From: SHVZ01 sp041906305
Lineage (GTDB): Bacteria; Pseudomonadota; Alphaproteobacteria; SHVZ01
Assembly: GCA_041906305.1 (NCBI GenBank)
Contig: JAYRJL010000004.1
Span: forward strand, 186,001 to 250,000
Direction of reading: 5' to 3'
Length of the DNA stretch: 64,000 nt
Shown piece after piece: positions 26,293 through 34,793 of the stretch (its first letter is position 1; each line of letters begins with the position of its first letter). The notes below the pieces were generated by a model. The model was not told where the DNA came from and ran no database searches. It saw only the letters and a list, made by a program, of their open reading frames with translations. The position numbers were made by a program, and so were the translations under genes.

Positions 26293-27428
26293 GTCGAGAC
26301 GCGGTTGCGGCCGGCGGCCTTGGCGCGATAGAGCGCCTGGTCGGCTGCAGCGAGCAGGGCCTTGAAGTCGCCCTGGCCGGCCGTCTTCTCGGCGACGCCG
26401 ATGCTGACGGTCCCGGACACCGACGAACCCTCGACGCGGATACCGTCGACCGCCCGACGGATGCGATCGGCGGCATAGGTCGCGGCTTCCAGCTCGGTCT
26501 GCGGCAGCAGCACCACGAACTCCTCCCCGCCGTATCGACAGAGGATGTCCTCGCGCCTGAGAAGGCCCGTGGTCATGTCGGTGAAGGCCTTGAGCCAGAC
26601 GTCGCCGGCGTCGTGGCCGTGGGCGTCGTTCAGCGTCTTGAAGCGGTCGAGGTCGAGGATCAGCACCGACAGCGACAGGTCGTGGCGGACCGAGCGGGAC
26701 CACTCGGCCTCGGCGAACCGCTCGAAGGCACGGCGGTTGAGGGCTCCGGTCAGCGTGTCGTAGCTCGCCTGACGATCGAGCTCGAGGCTGATCCGCTGGG
26801 TCACCATCAGGACCAGGCCGGTGAAGGTGAGCGTGACCACGGCAATGCTCTGGGTGAACCAGAGGGCCTGGATCCACCCCGGCGCGAACACGTCCTCCCG
26901 CGCCTGGATCAGCACCGAGAAGGCCTGCACCACGGCGAACAGCGCATGGACGAGATGCAGGATTCCGACCGGCCAGTGGGTCGCCCGCAGCGGACCGCGC
27001 GGCACGTCGAGAAGCAGGCCCGCGATGAGCAGAGAATAGAACGCGACCGACAGCGAATAGATCGCGATGCGGATCTCGGTACGGGGCGCGACAAAGAGGA
27101 AGAAGGCCATGACCGCGATGGAGGCGACCGAAAGCCCGACCAGCAGCGCCGTCGGCACGCGGCGGCCAAGGAAGTGGGCGAAGGCGCTGGCGCCGAGCGC
27201 ATGCCCGATGATCAGGAACGCGCTCGCCGTCAGATGCGTCAGGATCATCGACAGGTGCGGGCGCGACGCCCCGAGGATGGCTCCGGCGGCGGCGGCGGCC
27301 GCGCTGAGGGAAAGCTGGATGACGCCTCGGTCGCGCAGCTGGACGAGCCATACATAAAAGCTCGCCAGCGCCTGGACGGCGCAGATGAAAGCGGCGGCGA
27401 TCGCGAAGGTCTGGCCGTCGAGGTCCAT
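26289..27428 (-). CDS. Membrane-bound diguanylate cyclase (third gene of a tandem trio)
   Basis: A 379-residue protein: an N-terminal integral-membrane domain of about six or seven helices (residues 8-215), then a GGDEF domain. Catalytic elements are intact: YDTLTGALNRRAF, LDLDRFKTLNDAHGHDAGD, and the active-site loop RYGGEEF. An RxxD inhibitory site (RRED) lies five residues before GGEEF, so product inhibition is expected. The membrane part resembles no sensor domain I can name. It is transcribed last of three adjacent homologous genes, 5 bases after the middle one. Confidence 0.93.
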   Translation of the reverse strand: MDLDGQTFAIAAAFICAVQALASFYVWLVQLRDRGVIQLSLSAAAAAAGAILGASRPHLSMILTHLTASAFLIIGHALGASAFAHFLGRRVPTALLVGLSVASIAVMAFFLFVAPRTEIRIAIYSLSVAFYSLLIAGLLLDVPRGPLRATHWPVGILHLVHALFAVVQAFSVLIQAREDVFAPGWIQALWFTQSIAVVTLTFTGLVLMVTQRISLELDRQASYDTLTGALNRRAFERFAEAEWSRSVRHDLSLSVLILDLDRFKTLNDAHGHDAGDVWLKAFTDMTTGLLRREDILCRYGGEEFVVLLPQTELEAATYAADRIRRAVDGIRVEGSSVSGTVSIGVAEKTAGQGDFKALLAAADQALYRAKAAGRNRVST

Positions 27429-27433
27429 CGTGC

Positions 27434-28591
27434 TCAGCGTTCCTCGGCTTCGACGCGGTTGAGGCCCTGGGCCTTGGCACGATGCAGCGCGCGCTCAGCG
27501 GCGGCGATCACCGCTTTCAGGTCCATGCTGTCGGAGGTCCTGGCGGCGACGCCGATGCTGACGGTGGTTCCGATCTGGTCGGCACCGATGGCGATGCTGA
27601 GGCCCTCGGTTGAGCGGCGGATGCGCTCGGCGGCCTGGAGCGCCTGCTCGATCGAGGTCTGCGGCAGCAGGATCAGGAATTCGCCACTGCGATAATGGCA
27701 GAGCAGGTCCTCGCGCCGGAGCAGGCCGCGCGCCATGTCGGCGAACGCCTTCAGCCAGGCGTCGCCGGCCTCGGTGCCCGGGGTGCGGATCAGCGCCTTG
27801 AAGCGGTCGAGGTCGAGCATGAGGACCGAGAGCGCGAGGTCGTGGCGCGTGGTCCTGGACCATTCGGCCTCGGCGGCGCGATCGAAGCCGTCGCGGTTCA
27901 GCGCACCCGTGAGCAGGTCGAAGCTCACCTGTCGATCGAGCTCGAGCCGGGGGCGTTGCGTGATCATCATCGCCAGCCCGAGGAAGGTCAGGTTGACGAA
28001 GAGGATCGCCTGGCTGAACCACATGACCTGCAGGCGGTTGGTCTCGAAGAGATCGGTGCTCGGCTGCTCGTGCAGGACCCAGACCGCGCGGAGGACGGCG
28101 AGGATCGCCTGGAGCAGGTAGAGGACGCCGACCGGCCAGTGGGTGATGCGCGGAAGGCCCTTGGTCGTGCCGAGCAGCAGCGCGGCGATGAGGCCCGACG
28201 AGGCGGCGATGCCGAGCGAATAGGCGGCGATGCGGATATCGAGCCGTTCGTCGACATAGAGGTAGTAGGCGATCACCGCCCCGACGAGGAGCGGAACGCC
28301 CATGACGAACGACGCCGGCACGCGCCTGGCGATGAAGCGGCCGATCCCGAAGGCGATGTAGGCCTGGCCGCCCGTGATCAGCATGTTGGCGATCGGGTGC
28401 GTGATCAACGGGTCGAGATGGGGCCTGGCGAAGGCGAGCGCGACGCCGACGGCCGTTGCCGCCGAGCCCAGGAAGATCTCGAAGACGGCGCGCGTGCGGA
28501 ACTGGCCGAACCAGACATAGAGCATCGCCACGGCCTGCATGGCGGAGGCGAAGAGCGCGGCGATGGCCAGCGTGCCGGCGTGGAGGCCCAT
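27434..28591 (-). CDS. Degenerate GGDEF membrane protein (middle gene of the trio)
   Basis: A 385-residue paralogue of its two neighbours with the same membrane domain. The active-site loop reads RSGEF (about 301-305, bases 27691-27677) instead of GGEEF, and the usual LNDTHGHDAGD has become LIRTPGTEAGD, so the guanine-contact Asn, the His and the first catalytic Glu are gone. The inhibitory RRED (about 292-295) remains in register. It is therefore probably not a cyclase but could bind c-di-GMP or pair with its siblings. ATG 28591 is chosen over a TTG two codons upstream. Confidence 0.92.
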   Translation of the reverse strand: MGLHAGTLAIAALFASAMQAVAMLYVWFGQFRTRAVFEIFLGSAATAVGVALAFARPHLDPLITHPIANMLITGGQAYIAFGIGRFIARRVPASFVMGVPLLVGAVIAYYLYVDERLDIRIAAYSLGIAASSGLIAALLLGTTKGLPRITHWPVGVLYLLQAILAVLRAVWVLHEQPSTDLFETNRLQVMWFSQAILFVNLTFLGLAMMITQRPRLELDRQVSFDLLTGALNRDGFDRAAEAEWSRTTRHDLALSVLMLDLDRFKALIRTPGTEAGDAWLKAFADMARGLLRREDLLCHYRSGEFLILLPQTSIEQALQAAERIRRSTEGLSIAIGADQIGTTVSIGVAARTSDSMDLKAVIAAAERALHRAKAQGLNRVEAEER

Positions 28592-28600
28592 CGGCAACGG

Positions 28601-29761
28601 CTACAGGTTCTCCGAGGACTCGACCCGGTTCCGGCCGGCGGCCTTGGCCCGGTAGAGCGCTCGGTCGGCGGCGGCGATCATCGTCTTCAGGTCCGTCACG
28701 GTCTCGTTCCAGGTCGCGACGCCGATGCTGACCGTGACGGCGATGTCCGTTCCGTTGTGCGAGATGCGCATGCCCTCGATGCTGCGCCGGATGCGGTCGG
28801 CGACCTGCATCGCCGCATGCACCGCCGTCTGCGGCAGGAGGGCGATGAACTCCTCGCCCCCATATCGGCAGAGCAGATCCTCCCGGCGGAGCAGCCCCCG
28901 GCAGAGTTCGGCGAACGACTTGAGCCAGATGTCGCCGGCATCGTGACCATGCGTGTCGTTGAGAACCTTGAAGCGGTCGAGATCGAGCACCAAAACCGAC
29001 AGCGGCAGGTCGTGACGGACGGCGCGTGACCACTCGCCCTCGGCGATGCGCTCGAAGGCGCGTCGGTTGAGCGCTCCGGTCAGCCCGTCGTAGCTCGCCT
29101 GGCGGTCGAGCTCGAGCTGCAGGCGCTGGCTGATCATCAGGATCAGGCCGAGGCTGACCAGGTTGATCGCGGCGAAGCTCTCGAGGAACCACGCGGCGGT
29201 GATCGCGTTGCTCGAAAAAAAGTCGGCCGGGGTGCCGCCGATCGCGGTCGCGATGCTGCGGGCGATCGCGAAGACGCAGTGGAAGGTGAGCACGAAGCCG
29301 ACCGGCCAGTAGGTTCGCCGGGTCGGCCCGGGCGGGGCCGAATAGAGCGCCAGGATGGCCGGCAGCAGCGACAGCGGGATCAGGATCGAGAGCACGACGA
29401 CCCGGACGCCGATGTTCGGGGAGGCGAAGGTGAAGATCGTGAGGAAGGCGGCGGTGAAGGCACCGAGCCAGAGCGGGAAGGTCATCGACAGCGGCCGCCC
29501 GGCGAAGTCGCAGATCGCCAGCGAGCAGACCGCCTGGCCGGCGATGACGAGCGCGTTGCCGGTGACGATCGTCAAGATCGGCGGCATCATCGGCCGCATG
29601 GCGATCAACGCCGTGCCGATGGCGATCAGGCCGAAGCCCAGGGTCAGCAGCCCGACCGAGCGCTCCCGGAGCTGCATCCTCCAGACGTAGAGCATGGCCG
29701 CGGTCTGGACCGCGGTCGAAAACGTGACGACCACCAGAAGTGTTCGGTTGTCGAGTTCCAT
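28601..29761 (-). CDS. Membrane-bound diguanylate cyclase (first gene of the trio)
   Basis: A 386-residue protein with the same plan as the next two genes: about seven membrane helices, then a GGDEF domain with YDGLTGALNRRAF, LDLDRFKVLNDTHGHDAGD and RYGGEEF, plus the RRED inhibitory site five residues before. It should be an active, product-inhibited diguanylate cyclase. The start at 29761 (MELDNRT) aligns with the short N-termini of the siblings. Only 9 bases separate it from the middle gene, so the three form one transcript. The divergent MoxR gene starts 131 bases away. Confidence 0.93.
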   Translation of the reverse strand: MELDNRTLLVVVTFSTAVQTAAMLYVWRMQLRERSVGLLTLGFGLIAIGTALIAMRPMMPPILTIVTGNALVIAGQAVCSLAICDFAGRPLSMTFPLWLGAFTAAFLTIFTFASPNIGVRVVVLSILIPLSLLPAILALYSAPPGPTRRTYWPVGFVLTFHCVFAIARSIATAIGGTPADFFSSNAITAAWFLESFAAINLVSLGLILMISQRLQLELDRQASYDGLTGALNRRAFERIAEGEWSRAVRHDLPLSVLVLDLDRFKVLNDTHGHDAGDIWLKSFAELCRGLLRREDLLCRYGGEEFIALLPQTAVHAAMQVADRIRRSIEGMRISHNGTDIAVTVSIGVATWNETVTDLKTMIAAADRALYRAKAAGRNRVESSENL

Positions 29762-29892
29762 GCCACGCCAGGAGTGGGCGGCCAACATACGGGAGAGCCG
29801 GCGCCAGCCGCAACCTGTGGAATATGCCCGCCGTTGCGGGCTAGACCCCTGATATGCTGGTGTGGCTTCGAGATATATTGAAAGCGAGATAA

Positions 29893-30744
29893 ATGCGTTT
29901 TACCGGTACCAAAAGCTATGTCGCCACCCCCGACCTGATGACCGCGGTGAATGCCGCGATCGCTCTCAAGCGGCCCCTGCTGGTCAAGGGAGAGCCCGGA
30001 ACCGGCAAGACGGTGCTGGCGCGGGAGGTGGCGGCCGCGCTCGGCAAGCCGCTGATCGAATGGCACGTCAAGTCGACGACCAAGGCGCAGCACGGTCTCT
30101 ATGAATACGACGCGGTGGCGCGGCTCCGGGATGGCCAGCTCGGCGACGAGCGCGTGCGCGACATCAGGAACTACGTGACCCGGGGCAAGCTCTGGGAGGC
30201 GTTCACCGCCGACGAGACCTGCGTTCTGCTCATCGACGAGATCGACAAGGCCGACATCGAGTTTCCCAACGACCTGCTGCTCGAGCTCGACCGCATGGAG
30301 TTCCACGTCTACGAGACGCGCGAGACGGTCAAGGCGATGAACCGGCCGATCGTCTTCATCACCTCCAACAACGAGAAGGAGCTGCCGGACGCGTTCCTCC
30401 GCCGCTGCTTCTTCCACTACATCAAGTTCCCCGACCGCGAGACGATGGAACGCATCGTCGACGTGCACTTCCCCGAGGTGAAGAAGGCGCTGGTGCGCGA
30501 GGCGCTGACCGTCTTCTACGAGCTCCGCGAGGTGCCCGGCCTCAAGAAGAAGCCCTCGACCTCGGAGCTTCTCGATTGGCTCAAGCTCCTGATGGTCGAG
30601 GACCTCTCGCCCGAAGCGCTCAAGGCCAAGGACGCCAAGTCGCTGATCCCGCCGCTGCATGGCGCGCTGCTCAAGAACGAGCAGGACGTGCACCTGTTCG
30701 AGCGACTGGCGTTCATCGCGCGCCGCGAGAGCCGCGGGGACTGA
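29893..30744 (+). CDS. MoxR-family AAA+ ATPase
   Basis: A 283-residue AAA+ protein. Walker A is GEPGTGKT (33-40), Walker B LLIDEIDKAD (D115, E116), sensor 1 FITSNNEKELPD, and the arginine-finger region AFLRRCFFHYI. MoxR ATPases act with a VWA-domain partner as chaperones that mature metalloenzymes or other complexes. The partner follows 7 bases downstream. The start ATG 29893 has only a weak Shine-Dalgarno. Confidence 0.92.
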   Translation: MRFTGTKSYVATPDLMTAVNAAIALKRPLLVKGEPGTGKTVLAREVAAALGKPLIEWHVKSTTKAQHGLYEYDAVARLRDGQLGDERVRDIRNYVTRGKLWEAFTADETCVLLIDEIDKADIEFPNDLLLELDRMEFHVYETRETVKAMNRPIVFITSNNEKELPDAFLRRCFFHYIKFPDRETMERIVDVHFPEVKKALVREALTVFYELREVPGLKKKPSTSELLDWLKLLMVEDLSPEALKAKDAKSLIPPLHGALLKNEQDVHLFERLAFIARRESRGD

Positions 30745-30751
30745 GCCGCCC

Positions 30752-31933
30752 GTGTTCACCGACTTCTTCCTGAAGCTGAGGGACGCCAAGGTCCCGGTCA
30801 CGCTCAAGGAGCACCTGACCCTGATCGAGGGGCTCCAGGCCGGGGTCTGCGACTGGTCGGTCGAGTCCTTCTACTACCTGTCGCGTGCGACGCTGGTGAA
30901 GGACGAGATCCACCTCGACAAGTTCGACCGGGTCTTCGGCGAGGTGTTCAAGGGGATCGAGACGCTCGATCCCGAGGCCCTGATCGCGAACATTCCGGAA
31001 GAGTGGCTCCGCAAGCTCGGCGAGAAGTTCCTCTCGGAGGAGGAGAAGCGCCAGATCAAGGCGCTCGGCGGCTGGGACAAGCTGATGGAGACGCTGCGCC
31101 AGCGCATGGAAGAGCAGAAGGGGCGCCACCAGGGCGGCTCCAAGTGGATCGGCACCGCGGGAACATCGCCGTTCGGCGCCTACGGGTACAATCCGGAAGG
31201 CGTGCGCATAGGTCAGGACAAGAACCGCAACAACCGCGCGGTCAAGGTCTGGGACAAGCGCGAGTACAGGAACCTCGACGACAACGTCGAGCTCGGCACG
31301 CGCAACATCAAAATGGCGCTGCGCAAGCTGCGCCGCTTCGCGCGCACCGGCGCAGCGTCCGAGCTCGACCTGCCCGACACCATCCGCTCGACCGCGAACA
31401 ACGCCGGCTGGCTCGACCTCAAGCTCGTGCCCGAGCGTCACAACGCGGTGAAGGTCCTGCTGTTCCTCGACATCGGCGGCTCTATGGACGAGCACGTCAA
31501 GGTCTGCGCCGAGTTGTTCTCGGCGGTGAAGTCCGAGTTCAAGCACCTCGAATACTTCTACTTCCACAACTGCCCCTACGAGGCGATGTGGAAGGACAAC
31601 AGCCGCCGCTGGTCGGAGAAGCGGCCGACCGCCGAGATCCTTCGCACATACGGGCCCGACTACAGGGCGGTGTTCGTCGGCGACGCCTCGATGAGCCCCT
31701 ACGAGATCGTCCAGCCCGGCGGCTCGGTCGAGCACTTCAACGAGGAGTCGGGCCAGGTGTGGCTGACCCGAATCCTCGAGCACTTCCGCAAGTCGATCTG
31801 GATCAACCCGGTCGAGGAGGGGCGCTGGAACTGGACCCAGTCGATCCAGATGATCGAGCGCCTGATGGGCCACCGCATGTACCCGCTGACCCTCGACGGC
31901 CTCGACCGCGGCATCCGGGCGCTCAGCCGCTAG
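30752..31933 (+). CDS. CoxE-like VWA-domain protein, partner of MoxR
   Basis: A 393-residue protein. The helical N-terminal half (FFLKLRDAKVPVTLKEHLTL) is typical of the CoxE/YehP group. The VWA domain from about residue 225 carries a MIDAS-like FLDIGGSMDEHV, in which Gly replaces the first Ser as usual in this group. The GTG at 30752 starts the protein at MFTDFFL. It is coupled to moxR by a 7-base gap. The pair is related to the CoxD/CoxE type that matures molybdenum-copper CO dehydrogenase, but no such enzyme is in this window, so the client is unknown. Confidence 0.88.
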   Translation: MFTDFFLKLRDAKVPVTLKEHLTLIEGLQAGVCDWSVESFYYLSRATLVKDEIHLDKFDRVFGEVFKGIETLDPEALIANIPEEWLRKLGEKFLSEEEKRQIKALGGWDKLMETLRQRMEEQKGRHQGGSKWIGTAGTSPFGAYGYNPEGVRIGQDKNRNNRAVKVWDKREYRNLDDNVELGTRNIKMALRKLRRFARTGAASELDLPDTIRSTANNAGWLDLKLVPERHNAVKVLLFLDIGGSMDEHVKVCAELFSAVKSEFKHLEYFYFHNCPYEAMWKDNSRRWSEKRPTAEILRTYGPDYRAVFVGDASMSPYEIVQPGGSVEHFNEESGQVWLTRILEHFRKSIWINPVEEGRWNWTQSIQMIERLMGHRMYPLTLDGLDRGIRALSR

Positions 31934-31957
31934 CCCTCTCTCCCGAAGGAGAGAGGG
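31934..31957. terminator. 10-bp hairpin between convergent genes
   Basis: CCCTCTCTCC (31934-31943) and GGAGAGAGGG (31948-31957) pair around CGAA, directly after the VWA gene stop and 10 bases before the convergent dctM stop. It has no T run. It is similar in sequence to the hairpin ends of the REP-like elements. Confidence 0.5.
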
Positions 31958-31966
31958 CCGGGATCT

Positions 31967-34012
31967 TCAGCTCCCGTAGAGGAAGTTCGGCAGCCAGAGC
32001 GTCATGCCGGGCCAGACGTACATGATCGCCAGGCAGACGATGACGATCATCATGTACGGCATCATGCCGGCGAAGATCTGGTTCAGCGTCACGTGCTTGG
32101 GCGCGACGCCTTTCAGGTAGAAGGCCGACATCGCTACCGGCGGCGACAGGAAGGCCGCCTGCAGGTTGACCGCGACCATGGTGCCGAACAGCACCGGATC
32201 GACGCCGAAGTGGCTGAGCAGCGGAATGAAGATCGGCACGAAGATCACGATGATCTCGGTCCACTCCAGCGGCCATCCGAGCAGGAAGATGATCGCCTGG
32301 GCGAGGATCATGAACTGGAGCGGCGTGAGATCCAGGCCCAGCACCCAGCGCTCGATGATGCCCTGGCCGCCATGCAGCGCGAACACCGCCGAGAACAGCG
32401 CCGATCCGACGAACAACCAGCAGACCATCGCCGTGGTCTTGGCGGTGAGGAACGTGGATTCCTTCAGCGTCCGCCAGAGCTGCCTGGAGGTCGAGAGGTC
32501 CCAGGCCCAAGGGACCAGCGTGCCGAGCATGACCGCGCCCAGAGATCCCGAGACGATCAGCGTCACGACGTCGCCGCGATAGGCGCCGAGCACCATGCCG
32601 ATGACGAGGCCGACCAGGCTCGACCAAAGGGTCGAGCGCCGGTACTTCTGGAAGTTCGCGAGATACATCGCACCGAGTGCGCCGACGCCGGCGGACTCGG
32701 TCGCCGTGGTGATGCCGAACAGGATCACCGCGAGGACGACGAAGGTCAGGACGCCCAGGGGAACGACGGAAGCTGCGAGCATCTTCAGGATCTCCAGCTG
32801 CTCGCCGTCCATGCGCCGGTAGTAGATGACGAGCAGGATCGCCGAAAGCGCGGCGAAGCCGCCGTACCATTCGTAGAATCCGTCCGGCACCTTGCCGAGC
32901 TCGGCGTCGGACTTGCGGGCAGCTTGGAGAGCGGCCTCGCTGGTCAGCTCCTGTGCTGTCTGTGCGCCGGGTGTCTCGGCCGCCTTCTCTTCCGCGGCAC
33001 CGAGCTCCTCGGCTGCTTCGTCGGCGTCCTCGGCCTGCGGTGCGGCAAGCCCGGTCGTCGCCTCCGCCTCGACCTGCACCGCGGAGCCGATCTGCTCCAT
33101 GGTCTCGGTCGCCGGCGCGTTGTGGATGATGACGTACCACCACGCCGCGGCGAACAGGGAGAGAGTGAGCGCGAGCGGGATCAGCGCCGAGAGCAGGTTC
33201 CCGACCACGACCGCATAGGTGACAGGCCGTCCGTCGGCCGTCATTCCTGCGGCTGTCCCTGGACGCAGCGAGGCCAGCACGAGCGGGCCGAACACGCGCT
33301 TCGCAGGCCCGCGCTGCAGGCGGGTGACCCAGTCGGGGATCGGAACGCGATACTTGTCCTCGGGCAGCTTGGGCGCGACCTTCGGGTCGATCAGCGCCCA
33401 GCCGACGATATAGACGAGGTAGAGGAAGGTCAGGAAGAAGCCCGGCAGCATTGCCGCGGCATAGAGCTTGACGATCGACTGGCCGGCTACGGCGGCGTAG
33501 ACGATCAGCATGACCGAGGGCGGGATCAGGATGCCGAGCGTGCCGCCGGCGGTGATCGCGCCTGAAGCGAGGCGCACGTCGTATCCGGCGCTCAGCATCG
33601 GGCGCATGGCGATCACGCCCATCAGCACCACGACGGCGCCGACGATGCCCGAAGCGATGCCCCAGAAGGCGCAGACCAGCAGCGTCGTCACGGCGAGCGA
33701 GGCGGGCAGGCGGCGGAAGGCCAGCTGCACCGAGAAGAACATCTTGTCGACCAGCGCCGCGCGCTCGATCAAGTAGCCCATGAACACGAACAGCGGGATC
33801 GACAGCAGCGTGTCGTTGTTCATCGCGCCGTAGGTGCGCTGGACCATCAGGTCGAAGATCTGGTTGGCCCACCAGTGCTTGTCAGGATCCCAGAAGGCGA
33901 GGAACCCGAACAGCATGCCGAGGCCCATCATGGTGAAGGCCGTCGGGAAGCCCATCATGATCGCCGCGACGATGAGGCCCAGCATCGAGAGGCCGAGGAT
34001 GGGATCGCTCAC
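31967..34012 (-). CDS. dctM: TRAP transporter large permease (DctM) with an unusual internal insert
   Basis: A 681-residue DctM subunit; typical members have about 430. Core motifs are present: MGFPTAFTMMGLGMLFGF, FVFMGYLIERAAL, AGGTLGILIPPSVMLIVYAA in the first half, and TESAGVGALGAMYLA and LGWPLEWTEIIVIFVPIF in the second. Between the halves lies an extra loop plus helices. It includes a charged Ala/Glu-rich linker (about residues 300-375, bases 32880-33115) with runs such as EAEATTGLAAPQAED. The GTG start at 34012 overlaps the dctQ stop by 4 bases. It imports a carboxylate-type solute with Na+ or H+. Confidence 0.9.
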   Translation of the reverse strand: MSDPILGLSMLGLIVAAIMMGFPTAFTMMGLGMLFGFLAFWDPDKHWWANQIFDLMVQRTYGAMNNDTLLSIPLFVFMGYLIERAALVDKMFFSVQLAFRRLPASLAVTTLLVCAFWGIASGIVGAVVVLMGVIAMRPMLSAGYDVRLASGAITAGGTLGILIPPSVMLIVYAAVAGQSIVKLYAAAMLPGFFLTFLYLVYIVGWALIDPKVAPKLPEDKYRVPIPDWVTRLQRGPAKRVFGPLVLASLRPGTAAGMTADGRPVTYAVVVGNLLSALIPLALTLSLFAAAWWYVIIHNAPATETMEQIGSAVQVEAEATTGLAAPQAEDADEAAEELGAAEEKAAETPGAQTAQELTSEAALQAARKSDAELGKVPDGFYEWYGGFAALSAILLVIYYRRMDGEQLEILKMLAASVVPLGVLTFVVLAVILFGITTATESAGVGALGAMYLANFQKYRRSTLWSSLVGLVIGMVLGAYRGDVVTLIVSGSLGAVMLGTLVPWAWDLSTSRQLWRTLKESTFLTAKTTAMVCWLFVGSALFSAVFALHGGQGIIERWVLGLDLTPLQFMILAQAIIFLLGWPLEWTEIIVIFVPIFIPLLSHFGVDPVLFGTMVAVNLQAAFLSPPVAMSAFYLKGVAPKHVTLNQIFAGMMPYMMIVIVCLAIMYVWPGMTLWLPNFLYGS

Positions 34013-34707
34013 TGCTTGTCTCCGCGGCGGGCGATGTCCTGGGTGGCATGGGTCTCGCCCATGCCGCGCTGCTTGGCCTCTTCGTGGATCTCGTGCGCGT
34101 GCTCCATCGCCTGGCGCCGCGACTCCTCGTCGATGAACTCGCTCTGCGCCAGCTGGTCGCCGACGACGTCGATCTCCTCGACGTCGCGCAGGCGCTCGGG
34201 CCACTGGCCGTCCCTGAGGCAGACCACGCAGCGGACGATCTCGGCCGCGCCCTGGATCATCACCAGGAGGCCGGCGATCGGGATCACCGCCTTGAACTGA
34301 TAGACCGGCGGCCCGTTGGCGGTGACGTTGGAATGCTCGTCGATGATCCAGGAGAGCTTGGCGAAGCCCCAGCCGGAGTAGACAAGCGCCAGGATGCCGG
34401 GAATGAAGAACAGGAAGTAGAGGGCGAGGTCGAGCGCCGCCTGGGTGCGCGGGCGCATCGACGAGTAGAGGAAGTCGCCGCGGACGTGGCCGTCCTTCGA
34501 CAGCGTGTAGGCGCCGCACATCATGAACAGCGTGCCGTACAGCATGGCGTCGAGGTCGAAGATCCATGCGGTCGGCGCGTTCAGGATGTAGCGCTTGAAC
34601 ACCTCGACGCAGACCACGACGGTCAGCACCACGATCAGCCAGGCGAAGGCCTTGCCCGAGATCTCGCTGATGCGGTCGACGCCGTGAAGGAAACGTTGGA
34701 CGGTCAT
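34009..34707 (-). CDS. dctQ: TRAP transporter small permease (DctQ)
   Basis: A 232-residue four-helix membrane protein: WLIVVLTVVVCVEVFKRYIL, the FDLDAMLYGTLFMMCGAYTL segment and two further helices, as in DctQ. It has a long charged cytosolic tail of about 60 residues (from EEIDVVGD onward) that ordinary DctQ proteins lack. The start at 34707 (MTVQRFLHG) excludes an upstream frame that would cover the dctP terminator. It overlaps dctM by 4 bases (GTGA). Confidence 0.87.
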   Translation of the reverse strand: MTVQRFLHGVDRISEISGKAFAWLIVVLTVVVCVEVFKRYILNAPTAWIFDLDAMLYGTLFMMCGAYTLSKDGHVRGDFLYSSMRPRTQAALDLALYFLFFIPGILALVYSGWGFAKLSWIIDEHSNVTANGPPVYQFKAVIPIAGLLVMIQGAAEIVRCVVCLRDGQWPERLRDVEEIDVVGDQLAQSEFIDEESRRQAMEHAHEIHEEAKQRGMGETHATQDIARRGDKQ

Positions 34708-34731
34708 GCTGTCCTGGCTCGCGGTACGGCG

Positions 34732-34777
34732 GACAAAAAGAAAGCGAGACACCACGCTTCAGGCATGGTGTCTCGCT
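34732..34777 (-). terminator. Strong hairpin and T run between dctP and dctQ
   Basis: AGCGAGACACCA (34743-34754) and its exact complement (34766-34777) form a 12-bp stem with an 11-base loop, followed on the minus strand by TTTCTTTTTG. It lies after dctP and 25 bases before the dctQ start, so it should make dctP mRNA more abundant than dctQM mRNA. Confidence 0.8.
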
Positions 34778-34793
34778 GCTCGCTGGACGATCG

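Noticed and set aside
27495..29813. A 772-codon open frame over the GGDEF genes, and a 737-codon frame at 25482-27695 on the other strand
   Set aside because: Both run through genes with clear GGDEF motifs in another frame and are low-complexity Arg/Pro/Asp-rich.
31923..33872. A 649-codon frame inside dctM on the same strand
   Set aside because: It is a shifted frame of the membrane protein, with no hydrophobic helix pattern.
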